A stretch of 64,000 bases of DNA from Corynebacterium parakroppenstedtii (GCF_019754935.1 NZ_JAGSOA010000001.1:682001-746000), one strand, 5' to 3'; shown: positions 1-10,332, counted from the first letter of the stretch. Notes: generated by a model from the letters alone, not told the origin. A program made the numbers and translations.

Positions 1-173
1 CGAAAAAGGATGGACTTCGGACGGTCGCCGTCGCCGGGATCAACAACGTAATTGACCGGGTAAATGTCAATGTCCTCACCGGACCTGACAACCAGGCGCC
101 CTAGCTTTACAGAAGAGAGGAAGTCGAAGACTTCCTCGTCGGACAGTTCAGTGATGATGTTCTCGTCGCTCAT
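1..173 (-). CDS. PPOX-fold flavin-binding protein, N-terminal part (truncated by window edge)
   Basis: Reading leftwards from an ATG at 171-173, the first 57 residues run off the window start. They begin MSDENIITELSDEEVFDFL and contain GRLVVRSGEDIDIYPVNYVV. This is the typical opening of pyridoxamine 5'-phosphate oxidase-fold proteins: a short acidic helix, then a Gly-Arg-Leu strand and a 'YPVNYVV' strand lining the flavin or F420 pocket. Most stand-alone members of about 130-150 residues have no known substrate, so no reaction is assigned. No clear Shine-Dalgarno precedes the ATG. The family call rests on the N-terminus only. Confidence 0.7.
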   Translation of the reverse strand, partial: MSDENIITELSDEEVFDFLSSVKLGRLVVRSGEDIDIYPVNYVVDPGDGDRPKSILF

Positions 174-277
174 GTGTCTATTCTGCTCTAAAAACACGTT
201 CGCCACAGCGAAATCCCCCTTTCGGGTGCCAACGCGACACGACGAACCCCCTAGTCCTGGTGCATGTTAGGCGCCTG

Positions 278-1129
278 CTAGCGGGGCCGACGCGACCGTC
301 TAACCGCTGAGCAGGTGCCCAAAAGCATAATCACTGCAGCCCACCCCATGACGTAGAGCGACGAGCCGTTACTGCTCCACGGCGGCTCGAGAGCTATCTC
401 TTGACCTGTGCCATAAATTCCGTTCAGAAACGGCATCCACCCCACAAGTTCACCCCCGCGAGGGACGAACACGATGGCGTTCTCGATCAAGAGCGACCAC
501 ACCGTGATAACGGTAATCGCGGCCGCCGGGACCGCAACGAGCGCGCCGATTCCCACACCGATCCCGCACGCCGCGACCGCATAGAGGGGCGCCCCCCACA
601 AGAACCGCACACCCTCGACGCTTGAGGCGGACACAGATCCGTACACCTGCGGGTATAACGCCGGCAAGGCAACCATCACCATAAGGACGGAGAAAAACGA
701 TCCGATGGCCGCAGCGACCGAAACGACTAGCCAGCGAGCGATGATCGACGGGACTGGTTGTGGGTGCAGTACGGAGTCCAGCTCGCCAACGGGCCCTCGC
801 ATCGAGGAGGCTTGGGCGTAGGTCGCGACGACAGCATACATGGTTATTCCCAGGTAGATCACCCAATAGTTCGCGTTCGGCGTCGATACTTCACGAACCT
901 GAATCAAGCCACCGTTACCGTGCAGCGATTCCGCGACACCGCCGATGACCAGCGTCACCACCAAGGGAAGAATGATGCCCAATGGCACGAGAACACGTAT
1001 AAAAGGTCCTCGCCAGCCGCTTAGCCGCACCCACTCTGAGGTCCATGCGGAATAGAACGCGCGCCAGGGAAACGGTCCCGACTTACTCGTGGCATTGTTC
1101 ATCTGGGCGCTGTCAGATCTGGCCGGCAT
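278..1129 (-). CDS. ABC-2-type transporter permease
   Basis: Integral membrane protein of 283 residues with about six hydrophobic segments (for example around PLGIILPLVVTLVIGGVAE, ANYWVIYLGITMYAVVATYA and a C-terminal VMGWAAVIMLLGTCS). It would form the membrane channel for the ATPase encoded just upstream. A longer frame starts at 1150, but the ATG at 1127-1129 is preceded by a GGGAGGGGGAG purine run at good spacing and was chosen. It overlaps the 3' end of the ATPase gene by 17 nt, so the two are probably translationally coupled. The substrate cannot be told. No lantibiotic or other product gene is nearby. Confidence 0.75.
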   Translation of the reverse strand: MPARSDSAQMNNATSKSGPFPWRAFYSAWTSEWVRLSGWRGPFIRVLVPLGIILPLVVTLVIGGVAESLHGNGGLIQVREVSTPNANYWVIYLGITMYAVVATYAQASSMRGPVGELDSVLHPQPVPSIIARWLVVSVAAAIGSFFSVLMVMVALPALYPQVYGSVSASSVEGVRFLWGAPLYAVAACGIGVGIGALVAVPAAAITVITVWSLLIENAIVFVPRGGELVGWMPFLNGIYGTGQEIALEPPWSSNGSSLYVMGWAAVIMLLGTCSAVRRSRRPR

Positions 1130-2009
1130 GGCCACTCCCCCTCCCAGCATTATTGTGGCCGACGGGCATCACGCCGTTGCTCCCAACTGCTACCGCGTGA
1201 TTGAGCGCGCGGGGAATCGCGTCGATAAACGCTTCCTCCAACGAAGCATGAGCCCCGACCACATCGCGTACCGAACCTTGCGACACGATAGTCCCGCCCT
1301 CGAGCAAAACAACCCGATCCGCAGTCCGCTCCACATCTGCGAAATGGTGGGAGGCCACCACAACGCAGTGACCACGCTCGGCCAGATCCCGCATCAAGGA
1401 CCGCAACCACAACATGCCCGCGAGGTCCAAGCCATTCATCGGCTCGTCCATAATGATGTTCCGCGGCCACCCGAGCAGCGCAGTCGCAACGCCCAACCGC
1501 TGACGCATACCGAGCGAATAACTGAGCACTGGCCTATCTGCCACGGCCTCGAGCCCAACCCGCACAATCATGTCGTCGGCTTCATCCCAAGACAGCCGTT
1601 TTGCCGACGCTACCCAATGCAAATGATGACGCCCCGACTGCTTCATTTCGCTCGCCGTTGTATCCAGGAACACTCCCAATGAGCGGCCGGGCCCTTCCCA
1701 TTTCCGCGGTTCAGCGCCATCCACGCTGACCACTCCCGACGCGACCGGCACAATGCCAGCCATAATTTTTAACAGCGTCGATTTGCCCACACCATTAAGG
1801 CCGACGAGGTACGTAATCGTGGAATTATCGAAACGCAGTGACACATCCGACAATGCGAAGTCGGGCCGACTACCTCGTGTAGCGACATTCCGGCCCTGAC
1901 TCGACCCGCGATGTGCGCCTGATTCACGGTGTTTACTACTCGTCGTCCTGGACCATAGCCGACGGCTACCTGGGCCGACTTCATAACGAATGTTATCCAG
2001 CAGTATCAC
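1113..2009 (-). CDS. ABC transporter ATP-binding protein
   Basis: Nucleotide-binding subunit of 298 residues. The Walker A is GLNGVGKST (about residue 70), the signature is the degenerate YSLGMRQRL common in ABC-2 exporters and drug/bacteriocin exporters, Walker B is NIIMDEPMNGLD and the H-loop is VVVASHH. The first ~50 residues form an unusual Arg/Ser-rich insertion before the core fold. The start is GTG at 2007-2009. It pairs with the permease overlapping its end and probably exports or extrudes an unidentified compound at the cytoplasmic membrane. Confidence 0.85.
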   Translation of the reverse strand: MILLDNIRYEVGPGSRRLWSRTTSSKHRESGAHRGSSQGRNVATRGSRPDFALSDVSLRFDNSTITYLVGLNGVGKSTLLKIMAGIVPVASGVVSVDGAEPRKWEGPGRSLGVFLDTTASEMKQSGRHHLHWVASAKRLSWDEADDMIVRVGLEAVADRPVLSYSLGMRQRLGVATALLGWPRNIIMDEPMNGLDLAGMLWLRSLMRDLAERGHCVVVASHHFADVERTADRVVLLEGGTIVSQGSVRDVVGAHASLEEAFIDAIPRALNHAVAVGSNGVMPVGHNNAGRGSGHAGQI

Positions 2010-2060
2010 GACGCTGACCTTTTCTGAACACTCATCACGCTGATTACCTCAGCGTTTTCC

Positions 2061-3077
2061 CTAAGCGTTGCAATAGATCGGAAGACCAACGGTTTTCACA
2101 CCCTGACACATTGATGAACTAGCCAACCGCCAATTCCCGTCTTTGTAGACAAAGTTGATAGGCATTGAAATGTCGGGAATCCCTGCAGAGAAAGAGTGAA
2201 GCTGAACAGTAATGGTGTCGCCGTTTCGCTCCATGGGTCCGGTTAGCCGGCTCCCACCACGTGGAGCACGGAATAGACCGATCCTCGAGACAGTCTTTGG
2301 AACGACCACAGCATCGGGTGCCTCAATATTCGCTTTCTTAGCTTCATCCGAGGCATCCGTCGCAGTCAGGAAGTACACAATCCCGTTGAGCTCGTCGAGC
2401 GAAGGATTGGGATCCGTCACCGTGTAGTTGGCCGGCAACGGTGACGACGGCGTCCACCTGCGGTTTCCGGAATCCGAGTCCGATACGCTGCTATCGTCGG
2501 CATCATTATCTCCGGCATCAGACTCATCCTGCCCGTTCTGAGACGAATCAGAATCCGAGCCATTATCATTGCCATTCGATCCGGACCCCGAACTCGAATC
2601 CGAGTTTCCGCCCGACGACGACGCTTTCTTCCCCTCAGTCGGAGCACCCAGGGCTCCGCCAGTGGATCCCTTGTCAGTCTTATTCTTATCGTGCGAATTT
2701 TTCCCGGAAGCATCTTTCGATTTCTTCGCACTCGACGGGACCGGCGACTTCTTGATGACCTTATGCCCCTGCGCATCGGTGGTCTCTTCCGCGACGTAGG
2801 CGGCTGAATTGTCGTCTCCGTGGCGAGACAAACCGACGACGCCAATCGCCAAGATGACCGCCGCAACGATAGCCGCTACCCCGCCGGCCATCATGACGGT
2901 CGGCCAGTTCACGCGACGGTTCGCACCGCTCTGCTGAGCACTCTCCTCCAGGCTGAAGTTATCCGTCGGGGGATTATCCGACTGGCCGCTGTAATCTGAC
3001 TGGCTGTCGGAGCCCGACTGGGGTGGATCGAATTCTGACGGGCTGGACTGATCTGGGCCCAGGGGTTTGGAGGACAT
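2061..3077 (-). CDS. Ser/Asp-rich single-pass membrane protein, function unknown
   Basis: 338 residues. A polar N-terminus rich in Ser, Gln and Asp (1-58) is followed by one membrane helix (about 60-85, containing MMAGGVAAIVAAVILAIGVV), then a very acidic Ser/Asp/Gly/Asn-rich linker (about 95-205) and a globular C-terminal domain of about 120 residues (YTVTDPNPSLDELNGIVYFL to the end). The layout fits a membrane-anchored extracytoplasmic domain on a long flexible stalk. The C-terminal domain has four conserved-looking hydrophobic strands and two Cys near the end, but I do not recognise the family. No Shine-Dalgarno is visible before the ATG. A DtxR-box-like sequence lies about 50 bp upstream. 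Confidence 0.7.
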   Translation of the reverse strand: MSSKPLGPDQSSPSEFDPPQSGSDSQSDYSGQSDNPPTDNFSLEESAQQSGANRRVNWPTVMMAGGVAAIVAAVILAIGVVGLSRHGDDNSAAYVAEETTDAQGHKVIKKSPVPSSAKKSKDASGKNSHDKNKTDKGSTGGALGAPTEGKKASSSGGNSDSSSGSGSNGNDNGSDSDSSQNGQDESDAGDNDADDSSVSDSDSGNRRWTPSSPLPANYTVTDPNPSLDELNGIVYFLTATDASDEAKKANIEAPDAVVVPKTVSRIGLFRAPRGGSRLTGPMERNGDTITVQLHSFSAGIPDISMPINFVYKDGNWRLASSSMCQGVKTVGLPIYCNA

Positions 3078-3128
3078 GAGGGGCGCCGCCTATGTGCAGT
3101 TTAACCTTGAACAAAAAGGGAGATGTGT

Positions 3129-3147
3129 GTAGATTAGCCTAATTTTT
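3129..3147. promoter_or_regulatory. possible DtxR/IdeR-type operator
   Basis: GTAGATTAGCCTAATTTTT matches the DtxR box TTAGGTTAGCCTAACCTAA at about 13 of 19 positions, including the whole TTAGCCTAA core. It lies 52 bp upstream of the minus-strand Ser-rich protein, overlapping where a promoter could be, and 135 bp upstream of the divergent oxidoreductase. The outer right half matches poorly, so binding is uncertain. Confidence 0.35.
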
Positions 3148-3281
3148 TAAATACGCATAGTAATTTCTCATTTAATATCGCGGACTTCACACTGCTTACA
3201 CACCCCAGCTTCCCGTACACCCTCCAGCTCCCGAGCACTCACACTCGACGCGATCGAGGATTCAGACCTACCCTGGCGTCT

Positions 3282-4445
3282 ATGTCGAATAACACATTGG
3301 AAAACACATCATCGAACAAACCAGGATCACCCGACCTCCCCTATCGCTTCGCTGTCGTCGGGCTCGGGCAGATCGCGCAGCAAGCCTTCCTTCCGGGACT
3401 CGCACAGTTACCGGAAGCGCAGCTCGCCGCCGTCGTCACGTCGGATCCCGGAAAGGCCGAGCGTTATGACGTCCCCGGCTATTCCTATGACCACTACCAG
3501 GAACTCCTCAACTCCGGCGATATCGACGCTGTTTACGTTGCGACGCCGGTCGATCGCCATCGTGAATTCACCATCCCCGCACTTCACGCCGGGATTCCCG
3601 TGTTGTGTGAAAAGCCCATGGCCCCGTCGGTCGACGATTGCCAGGCTATGATCGCCGCGGCCAACGAGACGGGCACGACGCTCATGCTCGCCTATCGGAT
3701 GCACACCGACCCGTTCATGATTGACCTGGTCGAGCTTGTCCGCTCTGGCAAACTCGGCGATGCGCGTTACTTCACATCGCAGTTCAGCCACACAATTAAC
3801 CCGGAGAATCACCGCGCGAACCACGGGTTCTGGGGTGGCCCGGTTCCCGATCTCGGGGTCTACCCGCTCAACATGGTTCGCAATCTGTATGAAGAAGAAC
3901 CGACGACCGTTTACGCGATCGGCGGCCACCACGAGGGCACCGGTCTGGACACCACCCCAACCGTCAGCATTTCTCTTGGATTCGACAGCGGACGGACTGC
4001 CCAATTTACGGCGAGTTACTCGACGTCCTCAGCCGAGGGCTTCACACTAGCAGCCTCTAAGGGGACGGTCGTGTCCCCGTCGTCGTACATGTGGGGTGAA
4101 GGCTCCGATCTTCACGCGACTGTGTCGCTTGCCGACAAAGAAGGCAGCGGGACTGATACCACCCACGAATGGCACTACGACGCCAAGGATCAATTCGCTG
4201 GTGAAACCCGCTATTTCCTCACGTGCGTCCGCGAAAATAAACAGCCCGAGCCCGACGGCGAAGAGGGCCTGCTCGATATCCGCGTCTGTGAGGCGGTCAA
4301 AGAGTCGCTGGAAACCGGACGTCCTGTTTCGCTTGAGCCTCGGACGCGGGAACGCCGAATTAGCGCTGACGAAGCACAAGAAATCCCCGCCCCGTCAAAG
4401 CCGGGCGAGGATGACATCGCTGTGAAAGCACCTGAGGAACTCTAG
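3282..4445 (+). CDS. Gfo/Idh/MocA-family NAD(P)-dependent oxidoreductase
   Basis: 387 residues. The N-terminal Rossmann domain starts at VVGLGQIAQQAFLPGL (about residues 26-41). The family's CEKP motif (VLCEKPMA, about 108) supplies the catalytic Lys, and the C-terminal substrate domain carries HGFWGGPVPDLGVYPLN, whose D..VY pattern matches the glucose-fructose oxidoreductase branch. Members oxidise or reduce sugars and inositols; the substrate here is unknown. A charged C-terminal tail of about 40 residues goes beyond the usual fold. It stands alone, converging on the FMN-reductase gene. Confidence 0.85.
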   Translation: MSNNTLENTSSNKPGSPDLPYRFAVVGLGQIAQQAFLPGLAQLPEAQLAAVVTSDPGKAERYDVPGYSYDHYQELLNSGDIDAVYVATPVDRHREFTIPALHAGIPVLCEKPMAPSVDDCQAMIAAANETGTTLMLAYRMHTDPFMIDLVELVRSGKLGDARYFTSQFSHTINPENHRANHGFWGGPVPDLGVYPLNMVRNLYEEEPTTVYAIGGHHEGTGLDTTPTVSISLGFDSGRTAQFTASYSTSSAEGFTLAASKGTVVSPSSYMWGEGSDLHATVSLADKEGSGTDTTHEWHYDAKDQFAGETRYFLTCVRENKQPEPDGEEGLLDIRVCEAVKESLETGRPVSLEPRTRERRISADEAQEIPAPSKPGEDDIAVKAPEEL

Positions 4446-4449
4446 CTCA

Positions 4450-4469
4450 CCGGGGGTTTATTCTCCCGG
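4450..4469. terminator. short hairpin between convergent genes
   Basis: CCGGGGG - TTTATT - CTCCCGG can form a 7-bp stem with one G.T pair, right after the stop of the oxidoreductase and just before the stop of the convergent FMN reductase. There is no long T-run on either side, so it is only a weak candidate for a shared terminator. Confidence 0.35.
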
Positions 4470-4485
4470 CGCCCCTCGCCAGCGG

Positions 4486-5136
4486 TTACCCCTCGTGACC
4501 GCGCAAAAGATCCTCAAAGTCGCGGGAGTGGGAAACGTTGACACCGTCCTTGCGCTCGGGGGCCGACTCCGTCAGGTCGGGGCCGAATCCTTCCACAGCT
4601 CCCGTCGTCGCCAAGAGATAACCAGCAAGCTCCGACGCTGCGCGGTTGGCCCGGCGCGTGAGGTCAGTCTCTTGGCCGAAGTCCTCAGTGGCTGCGAAGA
4701 CACCCGTAGGCATGACCGTAGCGCGCAAGTATGTGAACAGCGGGCGCATCGCGTAGTCGAGCATGAGGGCATGGCGAGGAGAGCCCGCTGTCGCCGCGAT
4801 CAGCACCGGCATGCCGTTGAGAGCATTGGTGTCTAGGGAATCCATGAACATCTTGAATAGCCCGGTGTAGCTCGAGGTAAATACCGGGGAGGCGGCGATG
4901 ACGCCGTCGGCAGCCGAGAGCGTTTTCTTCGCTTGTGTGAGTTTTTCACCGGCCATACCGGTCGTCATCACTGTGGCTAGTTCATTAGCAAGGGGCCGCA
5001 GGTTAATGATCTCAATCTCGACCGCGTCGCCACGCTTGGACACCTGAGACTCTAATGCGCCAGTAATGGAATCAATGAGCATCTTGGTGTTCGAGGGCGT
5101 TCCCACCCCTGCGTTAATAACCGCGACTTTCTTCAT
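4486..5136 (-). CDS. NAD(P)H-dependent FMN reductase (CE1759-type)
   Basis: 216-residue flavodoxin-fold reductase. It starts KKVAVINAGVGTPSNTKMLID (phosphate loop for FMN, about 3-20) and contains ADGVIAASPVFTSSYTGLFKMFMDSL (about 75-100), the usual FMN-isoalloxazine loop of the NADPH-dependent FMN reductase family. It lies 61 nt downstream of a luciferase-like monooxygenase on the same strand, so it most likely supplies reduced FMN to that enzyme. This reductase/monooxygenase pair is a recurring corynebacterial arrangement. Confidence 0.85.
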   Translation of the reverse strand: MKKVAVINAGVGTPSNTKMLIDSITGALESQVSKRGDAVEIEIINLRPLANELATVMTTGMAGEKLTQAKKTLSAADGVIAASPVFTSSYTGLFKMFMDSLDTNALNGMPVLIAATAGSPRHALMLDYAMRPLFTYLRATVMPTGVFAATEDFGQETDLTRRANRAASELAGYLLATTGAVEGFGPDLTESAPERKDGVNVSHSRDFEDLLRGHEG

Positions 5137-5197
5137 TATCCGTTATGCCTTTCTGATTCGCCGATGTATTAATAGCTAGCTAAGAATGCACGGTAGC

Positions 5198-6325
5198 TTA
5201 ACTATTTTCTTCATATGCCTTAACCGGCTGAACCAGATGGAACGGAGAATCCGGACCTTCAGCAACCAGCGATGCATGCGTCGGCGGATCTGACGGGACG
5301 TGCGCTGGACGTCGTGCCTCAAACTCGCGACGCAACACCGGGACAACTTCCTTACCCAGGATTTCGATCTGCTCCAGCACGTTCTCCAGTGGAACACCAG
5401 CGTGATCCACCAGGAATAGCTGACGCTGATAGTCCCCGACAGCATCGGCGTACCCGAGGTATTTCTCGATAACCTGCTCTGGCGTGCCCACCGTCAACGG
5501 TGTCATGGCTTCGAATTCTTCGAGCGACGGGCCATGGCCATAGACAGGTGCGTTATCAAAGTAGGGGCGGAAGAACTTCTTGGCTTCTGCTTCGGTATCC
5601 GCCATAAAGACGTGACCACCAAGGCCGACGATTGCCTGGTCAGCAGATCCGTGCCCGTAGTGCTCATAGCGCTCACGGTAGAGCTTCACCATCTGCTGTG
5701 TGTGTTCGATATTCCAGAATATGTTGTTGTGGAAGAAGCCGTCGCCATAATAGGCAGCCTGCTCTGCGATTTCCGGCGAGCGGATGGAACCGTGCCACAC
5801 AAATGGTGGCGTATCGTCCAACGGCCGCGGAGTGCTGGTGAAGCTTTGAAGCGAGGTGCGGAACTCGCCCTTCCAATTCACCACCTCTTCACGCCACAAC
5901 CGACGCAGCAGGTGATAGTTCTCGATAGCCAGCGGGATTCCCTTGCGGATATCTTTTCCGAACCACGGGTATACCGCACCGGTGTTACCGCGGCCCATCA
6001 TGAGATCGATGTTGCCGTCGGTGAGATGCTGCAGCATGGCGTAATCTTCAGCGATCTTCACCGGATCATTTGTGGTGATCAGCGTCGTCGACGTTGAATA
6101 CCGGAGTTTCGGGTATTTGGCCGCGAGGTGCGCCAGTGCCGTCGTGGGGCTCGAGGAGAAGAACGGAGGGTTGTGGTGCTCGCCGATAGCGAAGACATCT
6201 AAGCCAACTTCTTCCGCTTTCTTGGCCATCGCGTCCCACGCCAGGATGCGCTCATGCTCGGTGGGCGCCTTTCCGGTGGTGGGATCCGTCGTGATGTCGC
6301 TAACAGTGAATAGTCCGAACTGCAT
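5198..6325 (-). CDS. luciferase-like FMN-dependent monooxygenase (CE1758-type)
   Basis: 375-residue bacterial-luciferase-fold (LLM) enzyme. Visible family features are the N-terminal MQFGLFTVSDI strand, VFAIGEHH (about residues 42-49, flavin-side His), GRGNTGAVYPWFGKD and GTPEQVIEKYLGY near the C-terminus. It would oxygenate an unknown organic substrate using FMNH2 and O2. Two adjacent ATGs are possible; GGAAGGATTG upstream gives better spacing to the second, at 6323-6325. It forms a two-gene unit with the downstream FMN reductase. Confidence 0.85.
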   Translation of the reverse strand: MQFGLFTVSDITTDPTTGKAPTEHERILAWDAMAKKAEEVGLDVFAIGEHHNPPFFSSSPTTALAHLAAKYPKLRYSTSTTLITTNDPVKIAEDYAMLQHLTDGNIDLMMGRGNTGAVYPWFGKDIRKGIPLAIENYHLLRRLWREEVVNWKGEFRTSLQSFTSTPRPLDDTPPFVWHGSIRSPEIAEQAAYYGDGFFHNNIFWNIEHTQQMVKLYRERYEHYGHGSADQAIVGLGGHVFMADTEAEAKKFFRPYFDNAPVYGHGPSLEEFEAMTPLTVGTPEQVIEKYLGYADAVGDYQRQLFLVDHAGVPLENVLEQIEILGKEVVPVLRREFEARRPAHVPSDPPTHASLVAEGPDSPFHLVQPVKAYEENS

Positions 6326-6436
6326 CATTCAATCCTTCCCTCGATAATGGGCAAAACCGTTTACATGACATATCAACAAAACATCATGAAAAGTATTCCC
6401 ACATCCCACTGACTGGCAAAATCGCAGCTAGTAGGC

Positions 6437-7309
<873 letters not shown>

Positions 7310-7486
7310 TTACACACTCAGTGTACGCGGAAAAGGAGGACCCAGACCGATAAAAAATTGCGCACTCACGACGACGTTCTATCAACTCGTTGGTCACTCG
7401 TTGGCAACGCACTGCCAGCGAAATCAACGTACCCACCTGGTGATTTGTCTAATATCTTCCCGATGAGTAAATTAATCGTGGTCTAA

Positions 7487-7559
7487 GGGGCTATGGCGCA
7501 GCTGGTAGCGCACCACACTGGCAGTGTGGGGGTCACGGGTTCGAGTCCCGTTAGCTCCA
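7487..7559 (+). tRNA. tRNA-Ala(GGC)
   Basis: A cloverleaf can be drawn. Acceptor stem GGGGCTA/TAGCTCC with one G.T pair, D-arm GCGCAGCTGGTAGCGC, anticodon arm CCACA-CTGGCAG-TGTGG with anticodon GGC, and T-arm GGGTTCGAGTCCC. The discriminator is A. CCA is not encoded (the next bases are CA). Confidence 0.95.
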
Positions 7560-7560
7560 C

Positions 7561-7594
7561 AAAAAATTCCCTGGTCAGCGATGACCAGGGAATT
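7561..7594 (-). terminator. intrinsic terminator of pgm
   Basis: A perfect 13-bp stem AATTCCCTGGTCA / TGACCAGGGAATT closes a GCGA loop. The run of A at 7561-7566 reads as T on the minus strand, right after the stem, and the hairpin lies 20 bp past the pgm stop. It abuts the tRNA-Ala 3' end from the other side. Confidence 0.85.
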
Positions 7595-7614
7595 CGTCGT
7601 ATGTGCTCAAGATT

Positions 7615-9246
7615 TTACTTGCCCAGCACGTCTTCAACGAGTTGCTGCGCCTCGCGCTGAACTTCAGCCAAGTGGTCGTCGCCCTTGAAGGACTCCGCAT
7701 AAATCTTGTATTTATCTTCGGTGCCCGACGGCCGAGCAGCGAACCACGCGTTCTCGGTCACGACTTTCAGACCACCAATCGCCGCATTGTTACCAGGCGC
7801 TTCGGTCAACTTGTTAGTGATCTCCTCCCCGGCCAAGGTCGTCGCGGTGACGTCCGACGGAGACAACTTCTTCAGCCGATCCTTCTGCTCACGGTTGGCC
7901 TCAGCGTCGGTACGCGCATAGGCCGGAGCACCGAACTCCTCCGCCAATTCCGCATACCGCTCGGACGGCGTCTTTCCCGTGACCGCTTTGATCTCGCTGG
8001 CCAGCAGGTTGAGGATCAGCCCGTCCTTATCCGTCGACCATACGGTTCCGTCGAAACGAAGGAATGAAGCCCCGGCCGACTCTTCCCCACCAAAGCCAAT
8101 CTCGCCTGAGATCAGCCCCGGGACAAACCACTTAAACCCAACAGGAACTTCAACAAGCTTACGGCCCAATTTTTCGACGACACGGTCAATCATCGACGAC
8201 GACACCACCGTCTTCCCGACGGCCGTCGAGTCCGCCCACTCCGGGCGATGCGCGAAGAGGTAATCAATGACGACGGCCAGATAGTGGTTCGGATTCATGA
8301 GGCCAGCGTCAGGAGTGACGATGCCGTGACGGTCAGAATCGGCGTCGTTACCCGTCGCGATGTCGTACTTATCGCGATTATGCACCAAGGACGCCATGGA
8401 ATTCGGGCTAGAGCAATCCATACGGATTTTGCCGTCGGTGTCCAAGGTCATGAACCGCCATGTCGCGTCGACCAGCGGGTTAACCACGGTGAGATCCAGC
8501 CGATGCTTATCCGCGATCGCACCCCAGTAATCCACCGATGCGCCACCCATCGGGTCAGCACCAATGCGGACTCCCGCATCGCGAATCGCATCAAGATTCA
8601 CAATCGACGGAAGGTCATCAATGTAATCCGACATGAAATCGAAGGGCTTGAGGTAGTCCCCCCAATCCGTCACTCCACTGACGGGCGTGCGCGTGACCCC
8701 CTTGAGCCCCTGCGCGATGTACTCATTGGCACGATCCGCGATCCACCCCGTCGCGTCCGTCCCGGCAGGGCCACCCGTCGGCGGATTGTATTTAAATCCC
8801 CCATCGCGCGGCGGATTGTGGGACGGCGTGATCACAATGCCATCAGCCTTCGGGTGCTCATGCGTCAAAATCGCGTGGGACACAGCAGGCGTCGGCGTGT
8901 ACTTCCCCGCTGAATCCGCAAGCGTCGTCACTTTATTGCCGACGAGAACCTCCAGGGCGGAAATCATCGCTGGCTCTGACAAGCCATGCGTATCGCGGCC
9001 GACGAAAAGCGGGCCGTCGATGCCTTCCTTTTTGCGGTAATCGACGATCGCTTGCGTCGTCGCGAGGATGTGATCCTCGTTAAAGGCGGTGTCCAGCGAT
9101 GACCCCCGGTGCCCCGACGTGCCAAAAACGACCTGCTGATCGATGTTTTCCGGATCCGGATGTTTCGTGTAATACGCAGTGACGAGTTCGGCGAGGTCAA
9201 TAAGATCCTCGGGCTGAGCTAGCTGGCCGGCGCGGGGGTGTGCCAT
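7615..9246 (-). CDS. pgm: phosphoglucomutase (alpha-D-glucose phosphate-specific)
   Basis: 543 residues. It interconverts glucose 1-phosphate and glucose 6-phosphate, linking glycolysis with glycogen, trehalose and cell-envelope sugar synthesis. Visible signatures are FGTSGHRG (about 41), the phosphoserine loop [11 protein letters not shown] (about 132), the metal loop [12 protein letters not shown] (about 290), the sugar loop GGEESAG (about 385) and the phosphate-binding [16 protein letters not shown] near the end. The length suits the Pgm type rather than ManB. The start at 9244-9246 is set by GAGGAGGCCC just upstream; the frame stays open 15 codons further. Confidence 0.95.
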   Translation of the reverse strand: MAHPRAGQLAQPEDLIDLAELVTAYYTKHPDPENIDQQVVFGTSGHRGSSLDTAFNEDHILATTQAIVDYRKKEGIDGPLFVGRDTHGLSEPAMISALEVLVGNKVTTLADSAGKYTPTPAVSHAILTHEHPKADGIVITPSHNPPRDGGFKYNPPTGGPAGTDATGWIADRANEYIAQGLKGVTRTPVSGVTDWGDYLKPFDFMSDYIDDLPSIVNLDAIRDAGVRIGADPMGGASVDYWGAIADKHRLDLTVVNPLVDATWRFMTLDTDGKIRMDCSSPNSMASLVHNRDKYDIATGNDADSDRHGIVTPDAGLMNPNHYLAVVIDYLFAHRPEWADSTAVGKTVVSSSMIDRVVEKLGRKLVEVPVGFKWFVPGLISGEIGFGGEESAGASFLRFDGTVWSTDKDGLILNLLASEIKAVTGKTPSERYAELAEEFGAPAYARTDAEANREQKDRLKKLSPSDVTATTLAGEEITNKLTEAPGNNAAIGGLKVVTENAWFAARPSGTEDKYKIYAESFKGDDHLAEVQREAQQLVEDVLGK

Positions 9247-9442
9247 GATGGGCCTCCTCAGAGATAAGACAACGCTGATAATCGGCGACAATTAAAACTT
9301 TCATCCCCTAGTTTCCCCCTTTTCGACGAAAGCTGCACCCCTGTATCCCCACGTGGGGGCTTTCCCGATCGTGTTGTGTATTGAGCCAAAGAGGTGAATG
9401 TATCCGCCACAGCGGACGCCAACGAGAACAGGACGGATATCG
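9247..9442. other. intergenic region upstream of pgm
   Basis: About 200 bp (312 bp in all up to 9558, including the terminator described separately). It should hold the pgm promoter reading leftwards. I see no convincing operator, RNA or small ORF in it. Confidence 0.4.
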
Positions 9443-9480
9443 AAAAAAGGGAGCCAGTCTCCTTTTTGACTGGCTCCCTT
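9443..9480 (-). terminator. intrinsic terminator of the thioredoxin-fold gene
   Basis: A perfect 13-bp stem AAGGGAGCCAGTC / GACTGGCTCCCTT has an 8-base loop. The A-run at 9443-9448 gives a U-tract on the minus strand. It lies about 80 bp beyond the stop of the minus-strand DsbA-like gene. Confidence 0.85.
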
Positions 9481-9558
9481 AATGGTGCGTCTGAAACGAG
9501 GGGCCGGAAATTAACCGAAAGTCCCCTACGGACTCAGCGAATACCGGTTATTCGACGC

Positions 9559-10332
9559 TTATTCGACCTTGCCTGTTTCAGCCTGAGGCACCCAATCCTC
9601 GAATGCGTGCTGGTCAGAGGACTGCAACTTGAGTTCTTTACCGTTGACGAAGACGCGCGGGCTAGACACCTGCCCATCGCCTTCCTTGGTTAGCTTCTTT
9701 TCATTGTCCTCAGCCAATTTCAGGGCGTCCTTGTGATACTTCGCGTCCTTGATGTCTTTCACGACACCCTTGGATGCGCCCATATCCTTGGCAAGGTCTG
9801 CAAAGTTGTCATAGCCCCACGAACCATAAACTTTCTGCTGGTTTTCAAACAGGCTGGCTCGATAGTTCCAATACAGCTTTCCGTCACCCGACTTGGCCAC
9901 CGCGTACAGCGCCGTCAAAGCCTTGGTTGCTGGGCCCTGCTCGTCAAGCTTTCCGTTCTGACCTTTATCCAGGAAGTTCATCGTGCGGATGTTCAGGTTC
10001 AGTTTCCCCTGGTTAACAGCGTCGAGAAGAGACTGTCCAGTGCTCGACTCCAGGTCAGCACAGTGGGGGCACGTTAAGTCGTCATACAGATCGACGGTGG
10101 GAACGTCTGACTTAGCGTCGCTGCTCTTGAAGTTCGCTGTCGAGCCGTCAAGATTGAACTCTGCGGTGACGTCGGCTTGGTCTTTGGCGGCGTCGCTTGA
10201 GGACGAGCTGTTGTTCTTGTCATTAATAATGACAAAGCCAATCACCACGGCGATAATAATAACGATGACGGCAATCGCCCAGATAAAACCGTTATTCTTC
10301 TCATTTGGCGCTTTAATCTTGTTACTACTCAA
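9559..10332 (-). CDS. membrane-anchored DsbA-like thioredoxin-fold protein
   Basis: 257 residues. A short polar N-terminus is followed by one membrane anchor (about 17-39, AIAVIVIIIAVVIGFVII), a Ser/Asp linker and a DsbA-type domain. The redox centre is LTCPHCADL (CPHC, about residue 90) and the cis-Pro loop is VSSPRVFVNG (about 225). It would catalyse thiol-disulfide exchange in secreted proteins outside the membrane. The start is TTG (10330-10332) with GAGGA five bases upstream. The gene 129 bp upstream encodes a MauE/DoxX-like membrane redox protein, a likely partner. Confidence 0.85.
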   Translation of the reverse strand: MSSNKIKAPNEKNNGFIWAIAVIVIIIAVVIGFVIINDKNNSSSSSDAAKDQADVTAEFNLDGSTANFKSSDAKSDVPTVDLYDDLTCPHCADLESSTGQSLLDAVNQGKLNLNIRTMNFLDKGQNGKLDEQGPATKALTALYAVAKSGDGKLYWNYRASLFENQQKVYGSWGYDNFADLAKDMGASKGVVKDIKDAKYHKDALKLAEDNEKKLTKEGDGQVSSPRVFVNGKELKLQSSDQHAFEDWVPQAETGKVE

